Shown: positions 1 through 8,634 of the stretch, piece by piece
Position numbering within the stretch: position 1 is the first letter of the stretch
Layout: the number at the start of each line of letters is the position of its first letter
From: an uncultured Prevotella sp.
Lineage (GTDB): Bacteria; Bacteroidota; Bacteroidia; Bacteroidales; Bacteroidaceae
Reading direction: 5' to 3'
NCBI GenBank assembly: GCA_947170265.1
Contig: CAMVSV010000024.1
Coordinates: 1 to 36,232, forward strand
DNA: 36,232 nucleotides
Notes under the pieces: model-generated
The model's database searches: none
What the model was told of the DNA's origin: nothing
Seen by the model: the letters and a program-made list of their open reading frames with translations, nothing else
Made by a program: the position numbers and the translations under genes

Positions 1-185
1 ACGCTCGGCAATTCAAACAAGTTTGATTGCTCTCGCTTAATCGGAAAGTTCTGCGAGACATGGGAAACACCCTTTCCGCGTGGAATTTCAATTCCGTGAA
101 ACAGTTAACAAATGTGAACGGAAAACATTCTCCGCACACTGAGAAAACGAAAGTGCCACTTTCGCGTTGCGAAAGAGGCTCTTTT
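1..185. repeat. palindrome-rich intergenic repeat DNA
   Basis: No believable gene is present; the open frame over 27-284 is repeat sequence. A string of short inverted repeats is visible: TCAAAC/GTTTGA at 13-26, GGAATT/AATTCC at 82-95, CTTTCGC/GCGAAAG at 159-175 and AAAGAGGCTCTTT at 172-184. I recall similar sequence as common in Prevotella intergenic regions, which is recognition, not a search. Role unknown. Confidence 0.6.
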
Positions 186-192
186 ACCTTCC

Positions 193-363
193 AAAAGAGG
201 CTCTTTTGCACGCTAAAAGAGCCTCTTTTAAAATGCCCCTTTCAACCTTTTGATTACCAACGAGTTACAGGGGCGACTTTTTGAACCTTTCTTACCTTCC
301 AAGTGTTAAAGAAATCACCCAGAATTTCACATCCTTTTATATTTATTCACAAAATGTTTCACG
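193..363. repeat. left arm of a long imperfect inverted repeat
   Basis: About 170 bases here match, with scattered differences, the reverse complement of 36063-36232. The arm opens with two copies of the palindromic 15-mer AAAAGAGGCTCTTTT or its complement (193-207 and 215-229). It then carries a well-conserved stretch over about 230-270 and ends in a shared TTATTCACAAAATGTTTCACG. Both arms lie at the ends of the window, so the repeat may continue past the right edge. It is probably a dispersed genomic repeat family; nothing links it to a transposase. Confidence 0.75.
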
Positions 364-477
364 CCATTTTTGCCTCTTTTCAAGGGAACATGTAGAAGCT
401 AACGCACTTTAACTCCATTCGAACATCACCACGATGTATCTTGACCCGAGAAAAACAATAGACTAAGCAGATTGAAG

Positions 478-1602
478 CTAACCTTGATGAGTGATCGTGT
501 TCTTAATCCTTAATGGTAGCTTATTAAAGAGCATGGCGCTGTTTTCCTTAGGAGACAAAGGAAAGAGTCGTAGGTAATGAGACACTTTCACCCATGTGGC
601 TTCAATAAGATAGCCAATACCTGAGCCCACCATGTTCTTCCTGCCGTATTTTCCGAAGTTACCACGTTTAAACACAATGTCAAGAATATACTCTTTATAT
701 CTACGGTCCTTATTCTCAATGGCAAAAGGAAACTCTTCAGGAGAAAGACCCAGACAGTCAACGAGGACAGCACCAACAGCTCTGAACGCACGCACATAGC
801 CCAGTGTAGTGAGTATCTGCTTTAGCTCTTTGCGTGTAGCTTCTCCCCTACCGCTACCAAAGGCATCATGACACAACATGGCAAGGTCGCAAAACTGTCG
901 GAGTCCCACACCAAGCTCTTGCAGATGCATATACAGATGGACAAACGAGAACGCTATGTCAAGGGCGGGTGTCAACACTGGGACATCCTCATCAGCAACC
1001 GTTACGACACTGGGATTGCCATTCCAGTCCTCCACGCTTCTCTCCACCAACTCGTCAAAATACTGCTGGCTACTCTTTGAACAGAACTCATTGAGGAAAG
1101 AGTGCAGCTCATAGTCAACATCATTATGCAGAAAAGCCACATGCTTCTCCACCTCGTTCTCTTCTATCTCGGCATGCCACTGGTTCTGTATCACCTCGCA
1201 TGCTTTTTGGAAATCAGAAGGCGGACAATAGAAATCAATGTCTCCGATAACTCTGTCGCGTGGCTGAGGATAACGGGCAGCCACCGTCTGCCCTTTCATC
1301 ACTACGAACTTTATTTTGTTTTCCCTCATCAGCTGACACAGCCCGGCCAGCTCTTTATTCATAAAGTCGTTCTGTTGCCTCAGGGTTCCAAGAAGGGAAT
1401 AAGTGTTTATGGCATCATACTTCTCCAACCTTACACCATTCTCTATCAAAGCATTAGCCACCAATCCCTCTACCGTCTGCCGAGAGGCAGTTTCCATGAG
1501 GGCACCATATTCCTTATGCCCCATGCCGGTCATAGAGATTTTCTCTCCCCAAAGTGAAAAGCGGATTAGCTGAAACAGCAGACCTCTCGTTCCGTCGCTC
1601 AT
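478..1602 (-). CDS. nucleotidyltransferase-family protein (NTP_transf_5-like)
   Basis: This 374-residue protein resembles the uncharacterised nucleotidyltransferase family Pfam NTP_transf_5, whose members often sit in polysaccharide loci. The visible signature is Lys103-Gly104 (VMKGQ) followed by the metal-binding type motif GDIDFYCP at 120-127. The rest is alpha-helical-looking sequence without membrane segments, so a cytoplasmic protein is expected. It starts 18 bases after the PglE-like gene and is very likely co-transcribed with it. The chosen start follows a GGAGAG stretch. The acceptor and the nucleotide are unknown. It could act in glycan assembly or belong to another nucleotide-transfer system; family assignment is fairly sure, function is not. 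Confidence 0.7.
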   Translation of the reverse strand: MSDGTRGLLFQLIRFSLWGEKISMTGMGHKEYGALMETASRQTVEGLVANALIENGVRLEKYDAINTYSLLGTLRQQNDFMNKELAGLCQLMRENKIKFVVMKGQTVAARYPQPRDRVIGDIDFYCPPSDFQKACEVIQNQWHAEIEENEVEKHVAFLHNDVDYELHSFLNEFCSKSSQQYFDELVERSVEDWNGNPSVVTVADEDVPVLTPALDIAFSFVHLYMHLQELGVGLRQFCDLAMLCHDAFGSGRGEATRKELKQILTTLGYVRAFRAVGAVLVDCLGLSPEEFPFAIENKDRRYKEYILDIVFKRGNFGKYGRKNMVGSGIGYLIEATWVKVSHYLRLFPLSPKENSAMLFNKLPLRIKNTITHQG

Positions 1603-1620
1603 CTCTCCAACATTATCATA

Positions 1621-2865
1621 TTACAGGATGTTTGTCTTGATAGTGGCAATGATTCGCCTCACATCGTCATCGCTCACACAGGGTCCGCTGGGCAGACAGA
1701 GACCGCGTTTGAACAGGCTCTCCGACACACCGTTGACATAAGCCGGCGATGAACTGAACACCGGTTGCAAATGCATGGGTTTCCATAACGGACGGCTCTC
1801 AATACCTTCCTTGTCAAGAGCCATGCGCATGGCTTCCACCTGTGGCAGAGGTTCACATGCGGTATGGGATTCTCCTGTCGCATGCACTACGCCGGCAGCA
1901 CCGCCCACTGCACCTTTTACTGCTGCTTTATACGCATTCTCCTCACCTCTCACATGCAGCTTCTCATCGAGCAATACCGTTGACAGCCAGAAGTTTGAGG
2001 TCATGCCCTCCAACTCATCATGGAATGTCACTCCGCAGTCTCCATTGAAAGCCTCCCTATACATGGCTGCAATCTCACGGTGACGATGTATATGGTCATT
2101 GAGCACCGTCATCTGTCCTCGACCTATACCTGCACACACGTTTGACAGCCTGTAGTTATAGCCTATAGCCTCATGCTGGTAGTAAGGAAAAGCCTCGCGT
2201 GCCTGTGTGGCGTACCACATAACCTTGTTTTTAGCATCCTCGTCGGGACAGATAAGTGCACCACCGCCAGAGGTTGTTATCATTTTGTTACCATTGAACG
2301 ACAGCACGCCATATTTGCCGTAGGTGCCACACACCTGACCTTTGTAGAGTGAGCCCATTCCCTCGGCGGCATCTTCTATGAGGGGAATGTCATAACGATT
2401 GGCGATGGCAAGAATCTCGTCAATATGAGCGGGCATACCATAGAGATATACCACAACAATGGCTTTGGGTTTCCTGCCTGTCTTGGCCATGCGGTCTTCA
2501 ATGGCTTCCTTCAGCAATTCAGGATCCATGTTCCAAGTGTCCTTCTCCGAGTCAACGAACACGGGAGTGGCACCAATGTAAGTAACGGGATTTGCAGAGG
2601 CGCAAAAGGTGAAAGACTGACAGATAACCTCGTCGCCACTCTCCACACCACAAGCCAACAATGCCAGATGGACGGCTGCCGTGCCTGACGACAATGCCAC
2701 GACACGCTTATCCTGTTCCACGAATGCTTCCAAGTCGCTTTCAAATCCATTCACGTTTGGTCCAAGTGGCACCACCCAATTAGTGTCAAAAGCTTCCTTC
2801 ACATACTTCTGCTCCATTCCTTCATCGGACATGTGAGCCAGACACAAATATATTCTATTGCTCAT
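1621..2865 (-). CDS. DegT/DnrJ/EryC1-type sugar aminotransferase, PglE-like
   Basis: This is a PLP-dependent aminotransferase of the DegT/DnrJ/EryC1/StrS family, 414 residues. The family transfers an amino group to a nucleotide-linked 4-keto sugar in the cytoplasm. Visible landmarks are SSGTAAVHLAL (59-69), the PLP-contacting IEDAAEGMGS (163-172) and the Schiff-base lysine Lys194 in SFNGNKMITTSGGG. The C-terminal RPLWKPMHLQPVF (358-370) is typical of PglE-like enzymes making UDP-N-acetylbacillosamine precursors. A glycine/alanine-rich stretch at about 315-340 (KGAVGGAAGVVHATG) looks like an insertion. Partner PglC- and PglD-like genes lie 6 kb away, beyond the aconitase operon. The substrate is inferred; it may be another UDP-4-keto-hexose. 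Confidence 0.9.
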   Translation of the reverse strand: MSNRIYLCLAHMSDEGMEQKYVKEAFDTNWVVPLGPNVNGFESDLEAFVEQDKRVVALSSGTAAVHLALLACGVESGDEVICQSFTFCASANPVTYIGATPVFVDSEKDTWNMDPELLKEAIEDRMAKTGRKPKAIVVVYLYGMPAHIDEILAIANRYDIPLIEDAAEGMGSLYKGQVCGTYGKYGVLSFNGNKMITTSGGGALICPDEDAKNKVMWYATQAREAFPYYQHEAIGYNYRLSNVCAGIGRGQMTVLNDHIHRHREIAAMYREAFNGDCGVTFHDELEGMTSNFWLSTVLLDEKLHVRGEENAYKAAVKGAVGGAAGVVHATGESHTACEPLPQVEAMRMALDKEGIESRPLWKPMHLQPVFSSSPAYVNGVSESLFKRGLCLPSGPCVSDDDVRRIIATIKTNIL

Positions 2866-3014
2866 ATTGCTATACCTAAAATTATGCAGTCTTTAATTAA
2901 ATATCCGTTTATAATCCCGAACAACAAAAAAGTTGCCAATAACTATTGTCATATCAGAGTATTCGCCAACCTCTGTGTTGCGCTTAAAGGCAATTAAAAA
3001 TCATCAATGACAGG

Positions 3015-3023
3015 GCAAAGGTA
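3015..3023 (-). promoter_or_regulatory. putative -7 box for the PglE-like operon
   Basis: Read on the minus strand this is TACCTTTGC, a match to the Bacteroidetes -7 consensus TAnnTTTG. A convincing -33 TTTG at normal spacing is not seen; the nearest TTG is 15 bases upstream. It would give a leader of about 140 bases before the gene starting at 2865. Confidence 0.45.
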
Positions 3024-3249
3024 AACATAAAATCTGAGCAACTCACTCCTTTTGGAGGAATATTTCACTTGGTGTGGCAATTTATTTCCGCATTTAAATA
3101 ACTGGATGGGTGAAAATACACTTCAGTTGACAGTTCCAAACAACTTACCAAGCATACGATATGCCATTATTTCAGCATGAGATTGTACTTAATGTTTAGT
3201 TACTAACTGTAAAAATAATTTATTGATTATATTATTTCCACTCCATAAT

Positions 3250-3281
3250 TTTGCATATTTGTAGAAAATATTTACATTTGC
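3250..3281 (+). promoter_or_regulatory. Bacteroidetes-type promoter for the secreted protein gene
   Basis: TTTG at 3250-3253, a 19-base spacer, then TACATTTGC at 3273-3281 match the TTTG/TAnnTTTG promoter used by the primary sigma factor of Bacteroidetes. The start codon follows about 30 bases later at 3310. Confidence 0.75.
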
Positions 3282-3309
3282 AGCGAAATAACAATTAATT
3301 AAATTATAT

Positions 3310-4830
3310 ATGAAGAAAAGACTGAAATTGGGACTACTTGCACTGGCTGCAATTGGTGCCGTGCAGTGTTATGCTCAGGACATAACCTTTAAAGGAGTTT
3401 ATGAAAACAACCGATGGACAGACGTTGGAGACGAACACTCAAAACTATACCTTGGTTCACTGAAATATGTTGACGACGAGGGCAACCCCATTGAAACAGA
3501 CTTTAAAGGCTATTCTACTATCATGTCAGGCGACTATCCAGGTTTCCTGACCGACCCCAACGGCAATGTGGTATTCATCAACCTGCAAGATGGCGGTATA
3601 TACTCAATGACGTGGGATGGCAACACATTGACAGAACCGAAAAACGACCCGGAAATTCCCACCGATTTCTATAAGAGCGTAAGCTGGGAATCATACAAGC
3701 ATGTGACCGACGTGGAGAAAGCTGTATGGGTGAAAGAGCTGAATGGAATGAAGGGCAACTCCGGAGGTGTGTATGCCAATGGAAAGATATATCTCGTAAA
3801 CAGCCGCGACGAGCAGTCAACGGTTGACGAGGAACTCTTCTGTGTTACTTCGTGGGATGCAGAGACTGGAGAGTGTCTCTCAAGCAAGATCTATCCCAAG
3901 TCAGCATGTCTGGAGTCTGCCGGTATGGCTTACAACCCTGTTGACGGCATCGTTTACGGACTGTTCTACCTTACCGAGCAGGATCTGCCAGACGAGATCA
4001 AGAACGACCCCGAGTTCTTTACCGATGAGGAAGGCGATGCAAGCTCTGAAGATGCTGGTTATGCTCTCTGTGCCATCAATCTCGAGACAATGAAAATCAA
4101 GGTCATCACTCCGGGACTGTACTACGGCAACTTCGTGACATTTGCAATCAATGAAGAAGGACGCGCTTTCTCGCTCACCAGTGGTGGAACCAGTTCCACA
4201 GCTACCGACGAGAATGGACGACTGATAGATATCAACGGTAATATTACCGGTGCACAGCTTGAAGAATGGGATCTCGCCACCGGACTGAAAATCACCAAGA
4301 AGGAAACCTTCGTTGACTCGGAAACAGGCGAACAATATACTGCTGACGTGACAACAATTCCAAATGCCACTGGCTATTGCTCTCAGTTCCGTCGTCAGAG
4401 TGCATGCTTTGCTAAGAGCAACCCCAACAAAATGTATTGGAACGGTTTCTTCAACAGTGGCAAAGGCATCAACGACTGGGGATCATGGGGCACCCTTCCT
4501 GACAAGGAATGGAGAACCAACGGCAAGTTCGACACTTCCCTATATGAGGTTGACGTGACAACCGGATTGGCCACACGTCTGTCAAACGTTCCCGAGCGTT
4601 TCCGTTTCTCTGTTCTTTGGGTTGACAAAGACAACAGTTCAGACAACCGTCCTATAGTACCTCCCGTTGACGCAATAGAAAACATTTCAGCCAAGGCTGA
4701 AGGCAACGTGCAGGTTTACAACACATCGGGAATGAAGGTTTATAATGGTGAGTCATCAAAGATGAACCTCAAGCCTGGAATGTATATCATCAAAGACGGA
4801 AACTACACACAGAAAGTTCTTGTGAAATAG
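3310..4830 (+). CDS. secreted protein of unknown function with C-terminal sorting-like tail
   Basis: This 506-residue protein has a clear signal peptide: positive start (MKKRLK), hydrophobic core, and a likely signal peptidase I site after Ala22 (CYA-QD). The mature part is rich in Gly, Asp and aromatic residues, with repeated short beta-strand patterns (NGNVVFINLQDGGIYSM, GKIYLVNSRD), suggestive of a beta-propeller-like surface domain. The last 50 residues (NVQVYNTSGMKVYNG, then LKPGMYIIKDG and KVLVK) resemble the short C-terminal domain that directs Bacteroidetes proteins through type IX secretion. Export to the cell surface is the inference. No enzymatic motif is recognised. It stands alone between its own promoter and terminator. 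Confidence 0.75.
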   Translation: MKKRLKLGLLALAAIGAVQCYAQDITFKGVYENNRWTDVGDEHSKLYLGSLKYVDDEGNPIETDFKGYSTIMSGDYPGFLTDPNGNVVFINLQDGGIYSMTWDGNTLTEPKNDPEIPTDFYKSVSWESYKHVTDVEKAVWVKELNGMKGNSGGVYANGKIYLVNSRDEQSTVDEELFCVTSWDAETGECLSSKIYPKSACLESAGMAYNPVDGIVYGLFYLTEQDLPDEIKNDPEFFTDEEGDASSEDAGYALCAINLETMKIKVITPGLYYGNFVTFAINEEGRAFSLTSGGTSSTATDENGRLIDINGNITGAQLEEWDLATGLKITKKETFVDSETGEQYTADVTTIPNATGYCSQFRRQSACFAKSNPNKMYWNGFFNSGKGINDWGSWGTLPDKEWRTNGKFDTSLYEVDVTTGLATRLSNVPERFRFSVLWVDKDNSSDNRPIVPPVDAIENISAKAEGNVQVYNTSGMKVYNGESSKMNLKPGMYIIKDGNYTQKVLVK

Positions 4831-4863
4831 TTGAAAAGGAAATAAGCAATAACAATAAAAGTG

Positions 4864-4898
4864 AAAGCCGCGCCCATACATGAGTGGACGCGGCTTTT
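4864..4898 (+). terminator. intrinsic terminator after the secreted protein gene
   Basis: AAAGCCGCG at 4864-4872 pairs with CGCGGCTTT at 4889-4897, with an extra CCA/TGG pair inside. It is followed by TTTTG. It lies 34 bases after the stop codon at 4830. Confidence 0.85.
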
Positions 4899-4928
4899 GT
4901 TTGATACACAATAATTTACTTAAAATAC

Positions 4929-4959
4929 TTGCATATCTCAAAAAAAATAATGAACTTTG
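4929..4959 (+). promoter_or_regulatory. possible promoter for the aconitase-IDH operon
   Basis: TTG at 4929-4931 and GAACTTTGC at 4952-4960, with a 20-base spacer, approximate the TTTG/TAnnTTTG promoter; the first base of the -7 box is G instead of T. It would leave a leader of about 100 bases before 5067. No better candidate is visible. Confidence 0.4.
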
Positions 4960-5066
4960 CCTTAATGTAAAGGTGTTTTTGAATAAAAACCGAATATTGC
5001 CCGCAACAAGACATATAAAACGAATATAATAACAAATAATATACAAGAACATATATCAAGACAGCT

Positions 5067-7313
5067 ATGGTAGAACTGATCAATCAAGGAGTTTATCTCC
5101 TCAATGGTAAAGAAATCGTAAAAGACCCTAAAGGACTTCCCTCTCCCGATGAAGCCAGGGAAAACACCATCACCTATGGCATTCTGCGCGCTCATGATGC
5201 CAGTGGAGACAAAGGCAAGAAAATGAAAATCCATTTTGATGCCATGATGTCGCACGACATCACCTATGTAGGAATTATCCAGACGGCTCGCTCAAGTGGA
5301 TTGGAGAAATTCCCTATACCTTATGCCCTGACTAACTGCCATAACTCTCTGTGTGCCGTGGGCGGAACAATCAATGAAGATGACCATGTATTCGGACTGT
5401 CTGCCGCAAAGAAATACGGTGGTATATATGTGCCGGCAAACCAAGCCGTCATTCACCAGTATGCTCGTGAAGCAATGGTGAAATGCGGTAACATGATCCT
5501 TGGTTCCGACAGCCACACAAGATATGGTTCGCTTGGAAACATGGGTGTTGGCGAAGGTGGCGGTGAGCTTGTAAAACAGCTTCTCAAGAACACCTGGGAC
5601 ATCAATGCACCGGAAGTTGTACTGGTATGGCTTGAGGGAAAGCCCAAGAAGGGCATCGGACCGCACGACGTAGCCATTTCTCTCGTCAAAGCAACGTTTG
5701 ACAACGGATTTGTGAAGAATAAGGTGCTGGAGTTTGCCGGTCCCGGTGTGAAGGAGCTACCCATAGACTTCAGAAACGGCATCGACATAATGACCACCGA
5801 GACTACCTGTCTGAGCTCTATCTGGGTAACAGACGACGAGGTGAAGCATCACTATGAGATACACAACCGTCCTGAAGCCTACAAGCAGCTTCAGCCTGGT
5901 GATGTGGCATACTATGACGCTATGATACGCATAGACCTGTCTACACAGGAGTCGATGATAGCACTACCCTTCCACCCCTCCAACGCATATACCATTCATG
6001 AGCTGCAACAGAATCCTGAAGAAATACTCAAGAAGATTGAGGAAGATGCAAAGAAGAGATTTGGTGACAAGGTGAACGTATGCCTCTCTGACAAAATAAA
6101 GAACGGCAAGGTGATGGCAGACCAAGGTATCATTGCCGGATGTTCAGGAGGTACTTACGACAACCTCAGTGCTGCCGCGTCGATATTGAAGGATAAATCA
6201 ACGGGCAACGACTATTTCACAATATCTGCATACCCACAGTCTACTCCCGTTTACCTTGCGACAACACGCAACGGCATTGCAGAAGAGCTGCTCGAAGCTG
6301 GAGTGGTTATCAAACCGGCATTCTGCGGACCATGCTTCGGTGCTGGTGATGTGCCTGCAAATAATGGTCTGTCGATACGCCACACAACCAGAAACTTCCC
6401 CAACCGCGAAGGCTCGAAACCTGGACAAGGTCAGCTCTCCATGGTAGCACTGATGGACGCACGTTCCATAGCTGCCACAGCAGCTAACGGTGGCGTGATA
6501 ACTGCTGCGACAGACATTGAATACGAAGACAACCACAAGCCATACGACTTTGACGGTCGCATATATGAGCGCAGGATATACAACGGCTTCAACAAAGCTG
6601 ACGAGACACAGGCACTCAGATATGGTCCGAACATAAAGGACTGGCCAAAGATGTATGCAATGGAAGAGAACATGCTTGTTGAACTCGCAGCAGTGATACA
6701 CGACCCCGTGACAACCACCGACGAGCTTATTCCTTCGGGTGAGACCTCAAGCTATAGGTCTAACCCTCTGAAGCTCTCAGAGTTTGCCTTGTCGCGCAGA
6801 GTACCTGAATATGTAGGCTTGAGCAAGAAGATACAAGCACAAGACTTGGAACGAAGAGCAGGAAACTGTCCCGAGCATGTGGCAGAGGCTCTTGCTAAAG
6901 TCGGAGCTAATCCAGAGAACACATCCTTTGGCTCCTGTGTGTTTGCAAACAAACCGGGAGACGGCTCAGCACGAGAGCAAGCTGCATCATGCCAGAAAGT
7001 GCTGGGTGGTGATGCTAATATTTGCTATGAATATGCCACCAAGCGCTATCGTTCAAACTGTATAAACTGGGGAATTGTTCCTTTCACGATATCTAAAGAC
7101 ACTGCCTTTGACTACCAGCCTGGCGACATGGTGTATGTTCCCGGCATTCGTAAAGCCATCATGGAAGGTAAAGAGGAAATCGACGCAAAGGTAATAACAA
7201 AGAACGGAATAGAGGATCTGCATCTCTATTTCCAGAACCTCACCAATGACGAGCGCATCATACTTTGCGAAGGATGCCTTATGAACTACTACGCATCACA
7301 AAACAAAAAATAA
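5067..7313 (+). CDS. aconitase-family hydratase (aconitate hydratase, divergent YbhJ-like type)
   Basis: This 748-residue cytoplasmic iron-sulphur protein is of the aconitase superfamily. The three cluster cysteines are visible as Cys359 (AGCSGG), Cys420 and Cys423 (FCGPCFG). SDSH (147-150) matches the aconitase DSH motif. The swivel-domain motif is GDGSAREQ (631-638), where classical aconitases have SxREH. The sequence start (LINQGVYLLNG) and the region near 87-96 look more like the E. coli YbhJ group than mitochondrial-type aconitase. The stop is 5 bases before the isocitrate dehydrogenase start, so the pair is an operon. This suggests it supplies isocitrate for 2-oxoglutarate and glutamate synthesis. 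No citrate synthase is in the window. Activity on citrate is inferred from context. Confidence 0.85.
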   Translation: MVELINQGVYLLNGKEIVKDPKGLPSPDEARENTITYGILRAHDASGDKGKKMKIHFDAMMSHDITYVGIIQTARSSGLEKFPIPYALTNCHNSLCAVGGTINEDDHVFGLSAAKKYGGIYVPANQAVIHQYAREAMVKCGNMILGSDSHTRYGSLGNMGVGEGGGELVKQLLKNTWDINAPEVVLVWLEGKPKKGIGPHDVAISLVKATFDNGFVKNKVLEFAGPGVKELPIDFRNGIDIMTTETTCLSSIWVTDDEVKHHYEIHNRPEAYKQLQPGDVAYYDAMIRIDLSTQESMIALPFHPSNAYTIHELQQNPEEILKKIEEDAKKRFGDKVNVCLSDKIKNGKVMADQGIIAGCSGGTYDNLSAAASILKDKSTGNDYFTISAYPQSTPVYLATTRNGIAEELLEAGVVIKPAFCGPCFGAGDVPANNGLSIRHTTRNFPNREGSKPGQGQLSMVALMDARSIAATAANGGVITAATDIEYEDNHKPYDFDGRIYERRIYNGFNKADETQALRYGPNIKDWPKMYAMEENMLVELAAVIHDPVTTTDELIPSGETSSYRSNPLKLSEFALSRRVPEYVGLSKKIQAQDLERRAGNCPEHVAEALAKVGANPENTSFGSCVFANKPGDGSAREQAASCQKVLGGDANICYEYATKRYRSNCINWGIVPFTISKDTAFDYQPGDMVYVPGIRKAIMEGKEEIDAKVITKNGIEDLHLYFQNLTNDERIILCEGCLMNYYASQNKK

Positions 7314-7318
7314 TTTCT

Positions 7319-8530
7319 ATGAAAGAGAAAATTCAGATGACCACTCCATTGGTTGAAATGGATGGTGACGAGATGACAAGAATCCTGTGGAAGATGATTA
7401 AAGATGAACTCATTCTTCCCTATGTTGACTTGAAAACAGAATATTATGACTTGGGACTGCCGAAGCGAGATGAGACAAAAGACCAAATCACTATTGATTC
7501 GGCAGAGGCAACCAAGAAATATGGAGTGGCTGTGAAATGTGCAACCATCACACCCAACCACCAGAGAATGGACGAATATAAGCTTCACGAGATGTGGAAG
7601 AGCCCTAACGGTACCATTCGTTCCATACTTGATGGCACCGTGTTCCGCACCCCCATTACCATACCCAGCATCAAGCCGGCCGTGAAAAACTGGGAAAAAC
7701 CGATAACCATTGCGCGTCATGCCTACGGAGACGTTTACAAGAGCGTTGAGATAAGAGCCAATGAACCAGGTGTGGCTAAGCTCGTGTTTGACGGAGAAAG
7801 TGGTAATCACGAAGAAGTGGTTATTCACAACTTCAAGGGTGCCGGCGTGATACAGGGCATGCATAATACCGACAAGAGCATTCGTTCCTTTGCACACTCG
7901 TGCTTCAAGTTTGCATTAGACACCAATCAAGACGTGTGGTTCTCAACAAAGGATACCATCTCCAAGAAATACGATGCTCAGTTTAAAATAATATTCGAGG
8001 AAGTGTTCCAGGAATATAAGGAAGAATTTGAAAAACGTGGTCTCACATATTTCTATACGCTTATAGACGATGCCGTAGCACGCGTAATCAGGTCAAAGGG
8101 CGGATATATATGGGCATGCAAGAACTACGATGGCGACGTGATGAGTGACATGGTATCAACAGCCTTTGGATCACTTGCCATGATGACATCCGTACTGGTG
8201 AGTCCCGATGGCAAATATGAATACGAGGCTGCACATGGTACTGTTACACGCCATTATTACAGGTATCTCAAAGGCGAGGAAACGAGCACTAATCCCATGG
8301 CAACCATCTTCGCATGGACGGGGGCATTACGCAAGCGTGGAGAGCTCGACGACCTCAAGGAACTGCAAAACTTTGCAGATCAACTGGAAGCAGCATGCTT
8401 TGACACACTTAATGAGGGCATCGTAACGAAAGACCTCGTGAATCTCATGGAAGGTATAACACCTACGGCAGTAACATCATCTGGATTTATTGCTGCCATA
8501 AAGGAAAGATTAGACAAGCGCCTCTCCTAA
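7319..8530 (+). CDS. icd: NADP-dependent isocitrate dehydrogenase, eukaryotic-like dimeric type
   Basis: This 403-residue enzyme oxidatively decarboxylates isocitrate to 2-oxoglutarate in the cytoplasm, reducing NADP. It is strikingly like eukaryotic IDH1/IDH2. MDGDEMTRILW, KSPNGTIRSILDGTVFR (94-110, with the substrate-binding Ser95, Arg101 and Arg110), ARHAYGDVY (132-140, Arg133 matching human Arg132) and DGDVMSDMVSTAFGSL are all present. I chose the ATG at 7319 over the open-frame start at 7265, because 7265 lies inside the hydratase gene and the family begins near here. An ATG at 7337 (MTTPLVEM) is also possible. It is the second gene of the operon and is followed by a two-way terminator. 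Confidence 0.95.
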   Translation: MKEKIQMTTPLVEMDGDEMTRILWKMIKDELILPYVDLKTEYYDLGLPKRDETKDQITIDSAEATKKYGVAVKCATITPNHQRMDEYKLHEMWKSPNGTIRSILDGTVFRTPITIPSIKPAVKNWEKPITIARHAYGDVYKSVEIRANEPGVAKLVFDGESGNHEEVVIHNFKGAGVIQGMHNTDKSIRSFAHSCFKFALDTNQDVWFSTKDTISKKYDAQFKIIFEEVFQEYKEEFEKRGLTYFYTLIDDAVARVIRSKGGYIWACKNYDGDVMSDMVSTAFGSLAMMTSVLVSPDGKYEYEAAHGTVTRHYYRYLKGEETSTNPMATIFAWTGALRKRGELDDLKELQNFADQLEAACFDTLNEGIVTKDLVNLMEGITPTAVTSSGFIAAIKERLDKRLS

Positions 8531-8560
8531 CTATTCACAGATATAAGTATATACAAAAAA

Positions 8561-8605
8561 AGCCATTGGAAGTTTGCAGTATTAACTTGCAAAACTCCAA
8601 TGGCT
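8561..8605. terminator. bidirectional terminator between converging operons
   Basis: AGCCATTGGA (8561-8570) pairs perfectly with TCCAATGGCT (8596-8605), and inside it GTTTGCA pairs with TGCAAAC-like sequence. Minus-strand transcription meets a run of seven T directly after the stem (A run at 8554-8560), so it is a strong terminator for the polysaccharide operon. Plus-strand transcripts meet AT-rich sequence and may also stop here. Confidence 0.88.
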
Positions 8606-8634
8606 ATAATAATTATTATGAAATATATTAGAAA

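Larger units (their letters stand above)
2866..3309. other. 444-base divergent intergenic region
   Basis: This AT-rich gap separates the minus-strand PglE-like gene from the plus-strand secreted-protein gene. It contains a likely -7 element for each direction (listed separately) and a small hairpin CTCC-TTTT-GGAG at about 3047-3058. I see no coding potential or RNA gene. Confidence 0.6.

Noticed and set aside
27..284. Open frame of 85 codons at the left end
   Set aside because: It lies wholly in palindromic repeat DNA that recurs inverted at the right end; there is no promoter or protein-like composition.
7265..7318. Upstream start for isocitrate dehydrogenase
   Set aside because: The 18 extra codons overlap the hydratase gene and have no counterpart in the family; the ATG at 7319 fits better.
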